Source: Nitrospirota bacterium
GTDB taxonomy: Bacteria; Nitrospirota; Thermodesulfovibrionia; UBA6902
DNA length: 5,883 bases
Direction of reading: 5' to 3'
Assembly: GCA_024277515.1 (NCBI GenBank)
Contig: JAJRVB010000193.1
Span: forward strand, 1 to 5,883
Part shown: positions 1 to 4,084 of the stretch, piece after piece
Position numbering within the stretch: the first letter of the stretch is position 1
How the letters are laid out: each line of letters starts with the position of its first letter
Program-made: the position numbers and the translations under genes
The notes under the pieces: model-generated
Told to the model about the DNA's origin: nothing
Databases searched by the model: none
What the model saw: the letters and a program-made list of their open reading frames with translations, nothing else

Positions 1-742
1 CGGTAACTTTTCTCCCTGTCATCGTTCGTCTGAACTGCTTAATGAATACGCTGATGCCTACGACACATGCAAGAAGAATCAGTCCCCCCGTGCCGCCGAG
101 AAAATTACTCAGATTGATGATAAGCTGGGTCTGAGCCGGAAGGTCTCCTCCGAGCTGGGCAAACATCTTGCTTAAGGTAGGCACGACAAATACCATGATA
201 ATGATAATGACCAGTACCGCGATGGTAATGACGACCGCGGGATACACCATGGCCCCTTTGACTTTCCTCTTGAGACTCTGTGCCTTTTCGATATATGTGG
301 CGAGCCGGATCAGGATGGTATCAAGTATACCGCCGGTCTCTCCGGCTGCTACCATATTTGTATATAATTCGGAAAATACCCGTGGATATTTTTTCAGGGC
401 ATCGGCAAATGTGGAGCCCCCCTCCACATCACTCTTTATTTCCCCTATTATATTTGCAAATGCCTTGTTTTCGGTCTGCTGGGCAAGTATCTCCATTGCC
501 TGTACAAGGGGCAGGCCGGCGCCGATCATTGTGGCAAACTGCCGTGTGAAGATGACGAGGTCCTTGTCCTGCACGCTGCCGCTCATACTGAACAGAGGCT
601 TTGCTTTCTGGGATATCTTTGTCGGGATGATGCGCTGTTTTCGGAGGTAAGACTGTACTTCCTGCTTGGAAGCTGCCGTCAGTTCACCCCTGACGACGGA
701 CCCTTTTGCGGACTTGCCGGACCATTTATATACTGTTGCCAT
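1..742 (-). CDS. pilC: PilC, type IV pilus inner-membrane platform protein (partial, C-terminal part beyond left edge)
   Basis: PilC is the GspF-family inner-membrane protein on which the PilB and PilT motors act to assemble or disassemble the pilus. The frame is open from the ATG at 742 to the window edge and gives 247 residues, about 60% of a usual PilC of roughly 400. A short N-terminal region (MATVYKWSGKSAKG start) leads into the first T2SSF domain at about residues 62-190. Family hallmarks are GAGLPLVQAMEIL (74-86), MVAAGETGGILDTIL (130-144) and the GAMVYPAVV motif (163-171). Hydrophobic segments at about 170-187 and 219-234 fit the first two membrane helices; the second T2SSF repeat is outside the window. 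The ATG follows GGGAG with about 5 bases of spacing and begins 1 base after the pilT stop, so the two genes are almost certainly cotranscribed and probably translationally coupled. Homologous GspF is the alternative family, but the pilB-pilT context favours PilC. Confidence 0.94.
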   Translation of the reverse strand, partial: MATVYKWSGKSAKGSVVRGELTAASKQEVQSYLRKQRIIPTKISQKAKPLFSMSGSVQDKDLVIFTRQFATMIGAGLPLVQAMEILAQQTENKAFANIIGEIKSDVEGGSTFADALKKYPRVFSELYTNMVAAGETGGILDTILIRLATYIEKAQSLKRKVKGAMVYPAVVITIAVLVIIIIMVFVVPTLSKMFAQLGGDLPAQTQLIINLSNFLGGTGGLILLACVVGISVFIKQFRRTMTGRKVT

Positions 743-743
743 G

Positions 744-1832
744 TTATCTCCCTTTGCCCATAGCGGAAGACGCCCTCTGCATCATATTAAGCAATTCATC
801 CGGTATGCTGGATTTTGCGAGGGCGTCATCATAGGACAGTTCCCCTTTTTTGTATAATTCAAAAAGAGACTGGTTCATCGTTATCATCCCGAACTTTGCC
901 TGACCGGCCTGCATCATCGAATATATCTGGTGTGTCTTGTCTTCCCTGATGAGGTTTCGGATTGCCGGGGTCGGTATAAAGATTTCTACGGCCAGGGTCC
1001 TTCCCTTGCCGGATCGTTTTGGTATGAGCTGCTGGGCTATGATCCCTTCCAGCACAAAGGAAAGCTGTACCCGTATCTGCTCCTGCTGATGAGAGGGGAA
1101 TACATCTATGATTCGGTTTATTGTCTGTACGGCGCTGTTTGTGTGCAGTGTCGCAAAGGTCAGGTGCCCGGTTTCCGAGACGGTCAGCGCTGCTTCTATT
1201 GTTTCGAGGTCCCTCATTTCACCGATCAGCACAATGTCGGGGTCCTGTCTCAACACGTACTTCAGAGCATCGCCGAAAGACGCGGTATCCGCATTGACCT
1301 CCCTCTGGTTTACCAGGCAGTTTTTGTGGGGGTGAATAAATTCAATGGGGTCCTCTACTGTGATGATATGTTCATACCGCTCGTTATTGACTTTATCAAT
1401 CATTGCGGCCAATGTAGATGATTTTCCGCATCCCGTGGGGCCTGTCACGAGGATCAGTCCTCTCGGTTTTTTTGCAAGCTCATTCACAATCGGAGGCAGC
1501 CCCAGGTCCCTGAAAGATTTAATCTGAAATGGGATCATTCTGAAGGCGCCTGCTACCGCACCCCTCTGCATGAACATGTTGGCCCTGAAACGGCTGAGCC
1601 CCTTCACGCCGAATGAAAGGTCAAGCTCGTTGTTTTCCTCAAACTTGTGTTTCTGAGTGTCCGTCAGAATACTGTAGCAGAGGGATTTTGTCTCTGCAGG
1701 CGCGAGGCTTGCCTCTTTCAGGGGTACCAGTTGTCCGTCAACCCTTATTCGCGGAGGTGTCCCGGTGCTTATGTGCAGATCCGAAGCATTCTGTTCGAGC
1801 ATGGTTTTCAGTAATTCATATAAAGTTGCCAT
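744..1832 (-). CDS. pilT: PilT, type IV pilus retraction ATPase
   Basis: PilT is the cytoplasmic hexameric ATPase that powers pilus retraction, and hence twitching and DNA uptake in relatives. The 362 residues match the usual family length. The N-terminal PAS-like region contains ASDLHISTGTPPRIRVDG (16-33). The ATPase core follows: Walker A GPTGCGKSS (131-139, Lys137), Asp box ITVEDPIEF (157-165), Walker B DPDIVLIGEMRD (197-208, Glu205) and His box TGHLTFATLHT (221-231, His223 and His230). The C-terminal AIRNLIRE motif (290-297), a signature linked to retraction, separates it from PilB-type ATPases, and there is no zinc-binding tetracysteine. The P-loop has Cys135 where Ser is usual, which is a mild oddity. 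The ATG is supported by GGGAG with 6 bases of spacing and by alignment of the N-terminus to the family. It lies second in the pilB-pilT-pilC order, 97 bases after pilB, and stops 1 base before pilC. Confidence 0.97.
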   Translation of the reverse strand: MATLYELLKTMLEQNASDLHISTGTPPRIRVDGQLVPLKEASLAPAETKSLCYSILTDTQKHKFEENNELDLSFGVKGLSRFRANMFMQRGAVAGAFRMIPFQIKSFRDLGLPPIVNELAKKPRGLILVTGPTGCGKSSTLAAMIDKVNNERYEHIITVEDPIEFIHPHKNCLVNQREVNADTASFGDALKYVLRQDPDIVLIGEMRDLETIEAALTVSETGHLTFATLHTNSAVQTINRIIDVFPSHQQEQIRVQLSFVLEGIIAQQLIPKRSGKGRTLAVEIFIPTPAIRNLIREDKTHQIYSMMQAGQAKFGMITMNQSLFELYKKGELSYDDALAKSSIPDELLNMMQRASSAMGKGR

Positions 1833-1929
1833 TATCAGCTCCCGGTGTAATGTAAATATTTTTTACTACATTCTTCAACGACATTTTTTGTCCTTATCTT
1901 TAATTATATTGTCAATTCACCTGCATTAA
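1833..1929 (-). other. pilB-pilT intergenic spacer with possible weak internal promoter
   Basis: This 97-base AT-rich spacer separates pilB from pilT. On the minus strand it contains a perfect TATAAT (1903-1908), directly preceded by TTGACA (1910-1915). These two hexamers are only 1 base apart, so they cannot serve as the -10 and -35 of one promoter. No hexamer 16-18 bases upstream of TATAAT matches -35 in more than two positions. A 22-codon frame starting at 1884 (AAGGA upstream) overlaps the pilT start in another frame and ends at 1816. No terminator hairpin with a T-run is visible, so read-through from pilB into pilT is expected. A weak internal start for pilT is possible. Confidence 0.25.
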
Positions 1930-3627
1930 TCAGTCGGCGAATGTTACCCTTAAAATCTCCTCCATGGTCGTTACTCCTTCCTTGATTTTTGTCAGGCCGC
2001 TCTTTCTCAGTGAGCTCATTCCCAGATTTATGGCGGCCTTTTTGAGCTCTGCGCCCGTTGCCCCCTTGATGACCATTTCCTTTATCTCTTCCTTGACCGG
2101 CATTACCTCATACAGCGCGATCCTTCCCTTGTAGCCGGTCCCGCCGCAGGTTGTGCAGCCCTTACCCTTCATGGTCTTGAATGTCCCGATTTCATCCTGG
2201 GAAAAACCAATGGAAGCGAGGGAATTTTCGTGCGTCTCCACCTCTTCCTTGCACTGCTCGCAAATTTTCCTGCAGAGTCTCTGGGCCAGAATCAGTATGA
2301 CCGAAGCTGATACGAGGAACGGTTCAATCCCCATATTCAGGAGCCTTGATATGGTGCTTGGCGCGTCATTGGTATGGAGCGTACTCAATACAAGGTGTCC
2401 GGTCAACGCGGCCTTGACCGCAATTTCGGCGGTCTCATAATCTCTGATCTCACCGACCATTACGATATCAGGGTCCTGCCTCAGAAATGACCTGAGGGCC
2501 GCAGCAAACGTCAGGCCAATATCTTCCCTGACATGCACCTGGTTGACACCGAGGAGGTTGTACTCTACCGGGTCCTCTGCGGTCATGATATTGACGTCTA
2601 TCTTATTAATAGTACTCATGGCGGAGTAAAGAGTTGTGGTCTTACCGCTTCCTGTAGGGCCGGTCACCAGCACCATACCGAAAGGCGAACGTATTGCCTC
2701 CTCAAAGTCCTTCAGGGCCTTTTTCTCAAACCCGAGCTTTGTAAGGTCAAGGTTGAGATTGCTCTTGTCAAGGATCCTCATAACGATTTTTTCCCCGAAG
2801 AGTGTGGGCAGGGTCGAGACACGGAGGTCGATCCCCTTGTCTCTCACCTTCAGCTTTATCCTGCCGTCCTGGGGAAGCCTCCGTTCGGCAATATCAAGCT
2901 CTGCCATGATCTTCAGGCGGGATGACAGGGCAGCCTTCAGTCGTATCGGAGGCTGCATAACGTCGTAAAGGACGCCGTCAACTCTGTACCGTATCCTGAA
3001 GGTCTTTTCGTAGGGTTCGAGATGGATATCACTGGCGCCCCGTGTTATGGCCTCACTCAGGATCAGGTTGACAAGTTTTACAACAGGGGCTTCCTCGACC
3101 GCATTCTTGAGCTCGTTCATGTCCATGTCATCGTCAGCTTCCTGTATCAGGTCGAGACTGTCATCTTCGAGATCAATGCCGTTGATTGCGTCCTTGAGGT
3201 CCGACTGCTCATAGTGTTTGGAGATAACTTCCCTGATGGCGGATTCAGCGGCCACAACCGGCTCAACATCATAGCCGGTCATAAACTTTACGTCGTCAAT
3301 GGCGAACATATTGGACGGGTCGGTCATGGCAAGTTTGAGTGAAGCTCCGTTTTTTGAGATCGGGAATATCAGATATTTATTCGCAACTTCATATGGGACA
3401 AATTTTATGATGGAGGGGTCTATGTCCTCATGGGACAGGGCGATTGAAGGCACCCCGTACTGCCTGCTGAGAAAATCTACCAATGCATACTCGGTCAGGT
3501 ATCCGAGCGATACGAGGTTGGATCCGATACGGCCGCCCTCTTTTTTCTGTAATTCAAGGACCTTGTTTAGCTGATCTTCCGTAATAATGTTGTTATTTAA
3601 AAGTAATTGTCCCAGTTTTGCCGCCAT
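1930..3627 (-). CDS. pilB: PilB, type IV pilus extension (assembly) ATPase with N-terminal MshEN-type domain
   Basis: PilB is the cytoplasmic hexameric ATPase that drives pilin polymerisation through PilC. The 565 residues are the usual length. Residues 4-27 and 33-56 are two 24-residue LG...L...LxxQ motifs separated by 5 residues. This is the layout of MshEN domains, which bind cyclic-di-GMP in characterised relatives. An acidic linker (about 144-172) precedes the ATPase N2 domain (ASDIHLEPYEKTFRIRYRVDG, 188-208; RRLPQDGRI, 239-247). The catalytic core has Walker A GPTGSGKTTT (313-322), Asp box TAEDPVEY (339-346), Walker B DPDIVMVGEIRD (375-386, Glu383) and His box TGHLVLSTLHTND (399-411). 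A zinc-binding tetracysteine (Cys446/449 and Cys481/484, then TGYKGR) marks extension ATPases rather than PilT. The ATG is fixed by an in-frame TAA two codons upstream (3631-3633). Its ribosome site is poor: only GAAGG about 13 bases away. It is the first gene of the pil operon and probably activator-controlled (see 3655-3700). Confidence 0.97.
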   Translation of the reverse strand: MAAKLGQLLLNNNIITEDQLNKVLELQKKEGGRIGSNLVSLGYLTEYALVDFLSRQYGVPSIALSHEDIDPSIIKFVPYEVANKYLIFPISKNGASLKLAMTDPSNMFAIDDVKFMTGYDVEPVVAAESAIREVISKHYEQSDLKDAINGIDLEDDSLDLIQEADDDMDMNELKNAVEEAPVVKLVNLILSEAITRGASDIHLEPYEKTFRIRYRVDGVLYDVMQPPIRLKAALSSRLKIMAELDIAERRLPQDGRIKLKVRDKGIDLRVSTLPTLFGEKIVMRILDKSNLNLDLTKLGFEKKALKDFEEAIRSPFGMVLVTGPTGSGKTTTLYSAMSTINKIDVNIMTAEDPVEYNLLGVNQVHVREDIGLTFAAALRSFLRQDPDIVMVGEIRDYETAEIAVKAALTGHLVLSTLHTNDAPSTISRLLNMGIEPFLVSASVILILAQRLCRKICEQCKEEVETHENSLASIGFSQDEIGTFKTMKGKGCTTCGGTGYKGRIALYEVMPVKEEIKEMVIKGATGAELKKAAINLGMSSLRKSGLTKIKEGVTTMEEILRVTFAD

Positions 3628-3654
3628 TGTTTATGAGTAACCTTCGGTCCTGTT

Positions 3655-3660
3655 TTTATA
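3655..3660 (-). promoter_or_regulatory. Predicted -10 element of the pilB promoter
   Basis: TATAAA on the minus strand (within GATATAAAAA). If this is the -10, transcription starts near 3648, an A, and gives a 21-base leader before the pilB ATG. The hexamers 16-18 bases upstream do not resemble TTGACA. The promoter would therefore be weak unless helped by an activator bound at 3679-3700. The position is inferred from sequence alone. Confidence 0.5.
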
Positions 3661-3678
3661 TCAAAAATTTAGAGACAT

Positions 3679-3700
3679 TATTGTGATCGCCCTCACAATA
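3679..3700. promoter_or_regulatory. CRP/FNR-family operator upstream of pilB
   Basis: A perfect 8-base inverted repeat, TATTGTGA / TCACAATA, has a 6-base spacer. It contains the exact TGTGA-N6-TCACA half-site pattern recognised by CRP (Vfr-type) proteins, and does not fit FNR TTGAT-N4-ATCAA. Its centre (3689.5) is 41.5 bases upstream of the start predicted from the -10 at 3655-3660, which is the class II activator position. Regulation of type IV pili by a CRP relative (Vfr) is known in Pseudomonas; applying that here is inference. It lies more than 200 bases from the nrdJ promoter and is unlikely to serve it. Confidence 0.62.
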
Positions 3701-3724
3701 TGCATGTATACTGTATTTGCATAT
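3698..3724. repeat. 27-base inverted repeat ATATGCA-N13-TGCATAT
   Basis: Perfect 7-base arms at 3698-3704 and 3718-3724 flank a 13-base centre rich in TGTAT/ATAC. The left arm overlaps the end of the CRP-type operator by 3 bases. The centre (3711) falls about 63 bases upstream of the predicted pilB start. It could be a second regulator's site. The AT-rich composition means chance is not excluded, and no family is recognised. Confidence 0.35.
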
Positions 3725-3899
3725 CTGTATTCGGCAGTTCTCCGGGGAAACTGAAGAGAGGGGAAGGTTATATGAGGCAGATTGCGGAATTATATGAGAT
3801 CAGCTTTTTTAATTAACATTTCATCAACCCTCTTTGCACAGCAAAAGCGCCTTAAAATCAAATACTTTTAAAATACTTCTGAAATGAGCTTTTTTTTGC

Positions 3900-3928
3900 T
3901 TGACATATACAATATATTGTGGTTTAAT
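3900..3928 (+). promoter_or_regulatory. Strong sigma-70-type promoter of nrdJ
   Basis: TTGACA (3900-3905), a 17-base spacer and TTTAAT (3923-3928) form a near-consensus promoter. A TGG just before the -10 (3920-3922) supplies the extended -10 TGn motif. The predicted start is near 3935 (G), about 150 bases ahead of the nrdJ ATG. T- and A-rich tracts just upstream (3853-3897) could act as an UP element. A NrdR box fills almost the whole spacer, so this promoter is expected to be repressible. Confidence 0.78.
3907..3922 (+). promoter_or_regulatory. NrdR box 1 (nrdJ operator)
   Basis: ATACAATATATTGTGG matches 14 of 16 positions of the recalled NrdR consensus ACACWAWATATWGTGT. It lies exactly between -35 and -10 (-28 to -13 relative to the predicted start). 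NrdR is the ATP-cone zinc-finger repressor of ribonucleotide reductase genes, so the placement upstream of nrdJ is the expected one. Confidence 0.77.
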
Positions 3929-3937
3929 CTCTTAGCA

Positions 3938-3953
3938 CATCTAAATAGAGTGC
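3938..3953 (+). promoter_or_regulatory. NrdR box 2 (weaker, 31 bases downstream of box 1)
   Basis: CATCTAAATAGAGTGC matches 11 of 16 consensus positions, with the right half (GTG) and the AT core preserved. It starts 31 bases after box 1, leaving a 15-base gap. This is the roughly three-turn spacing typical of paired NrdR boxes. It covers about +4 to +19 of the predicted transcript. The match alone is weak; the spacing is the main support. Confidence 0.58.
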
Positions 3954-4074
3954 AAATATTGATATAAGCAGATGTGATGATCAGGGGCATTTATACGATA
4001 TATTCATGGCAAAACAGGGTTTCAAAATCTAAATCATTAATGAAATTCATTATATTTTAATTTTATCCGGAAAG

Positions 4075-4080
4075 AGGAGG
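4075..4080 (+). promoter_or_regulatory. nrdJ ribosome-binding site
   Basis: AGGAGG (within AAAGAGGAGG) lies 4 bases before the ATG at 4085. This is much stronger than the site ahead of pilB and fixes the start against the nearby downstream ATGs at codons 4 and 5. Confidence 0.85.
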
Positions 4081-4084
4081 AAAG

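Larger units (their letters stand above)
3628..4084. other. Divergent pilB/nrdJ regulatory region (457 bases, no convincing gene)
   Basis: This AT-rich stretch lies between the two divergent starts. From left to right it holds the pilB leader and -10 (about 3628-3660), a CRP-type operator (3679-3700), an overlapping 27-base inverted repeat (3698-3724) and a small CAGTT/AACTG hairpin-like repeat (3735-3753). A 14-codon frame with a good ribosome site (3772-3816) and AT-rich tracts with an 11-base-phased repeat (3860-3878) follow, then the nrdJ promoter with NrdR boxes (3900-3953) and a leader of about 150 bases. No tRNA, B12-box riboswitch motif or rho-independent terminator was recognised. 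Confidence 0.8.
3935..4084 (+). promoter_or_regulatory. nrdJ 5' leader (predicted, about 150 nt)
   Basis: The leader is long and AT-rich, running from the predicted start point to the ATG. Although NrdJ needs adenosylcobalamin, no B12-box-like GCCACTG motif was found. A 10-base palindrome TCATTAATGA (4034-4043) overlaps alternative short stems such as AATGA/TCATT (4039-4051). A 27-codon frame (3977-4060) has no clear ribosome site and is not called. The leader ends in the ribosome-binding site at 4075-4080. Confidence 0.45.

Noticed and set aside
168..650. 160-codon + strand ORF opposite pilC
   Set aside because: It is antisense to the well-conserved PilC frame, has no recognisable domain and has low-complexity Met/Thr-rich composition at its start. 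It is a shadow of the real gene.
930..1421. 163-codon + strand ORF within pilT
   Set aside because: It is antisense to the PilT Walker A, Walker B and His boxes. Cys- and Tyr-rich translation is typical of antisense frames.
1903..1915. TTGACA and TATAAT in the pilB-pilT spacer as a canonical promoter
   Set aside because: The two hexamers are separated by 1 base instead of about 17, and neither has a good partner at the correct distance.
3679..3700. Reading the TATTGTGA/TCACAATA palindrome as a terminator
   Set aside because: No T-run follows on either strand, the stem is AT-rich, and the half-sites and distance from the -10 fit an operator.
3888..3900. Rho-independent terminator at the 8-base T-run
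   Set aside because: The only pairing partner (AGCAAAA at 3840-3846) is about 47 bases away and gives an AT-rich stem. The T-run is better explained as part of the nrdJ upstream element.
3973..3985. Second CRP site at TGTGATGATCA downstream of the nrdJ promoter
   Set aside because: Only one half-site is present; the TCACA partner at the right spacing is missing.
3977..4060. 27-codon leader ORF before nrdJ
   Set aside because: There is no convincing ribosome site and the composition is what random AT-rich DNA would give.
3935..4084. Cobalamin riboswitch ahead of the B12-dependent reductase
   Set aside because: No B12-box-like motif and no multi-stem GC-containing architecture. The leader is also shorter than usual for this riboswitch class.
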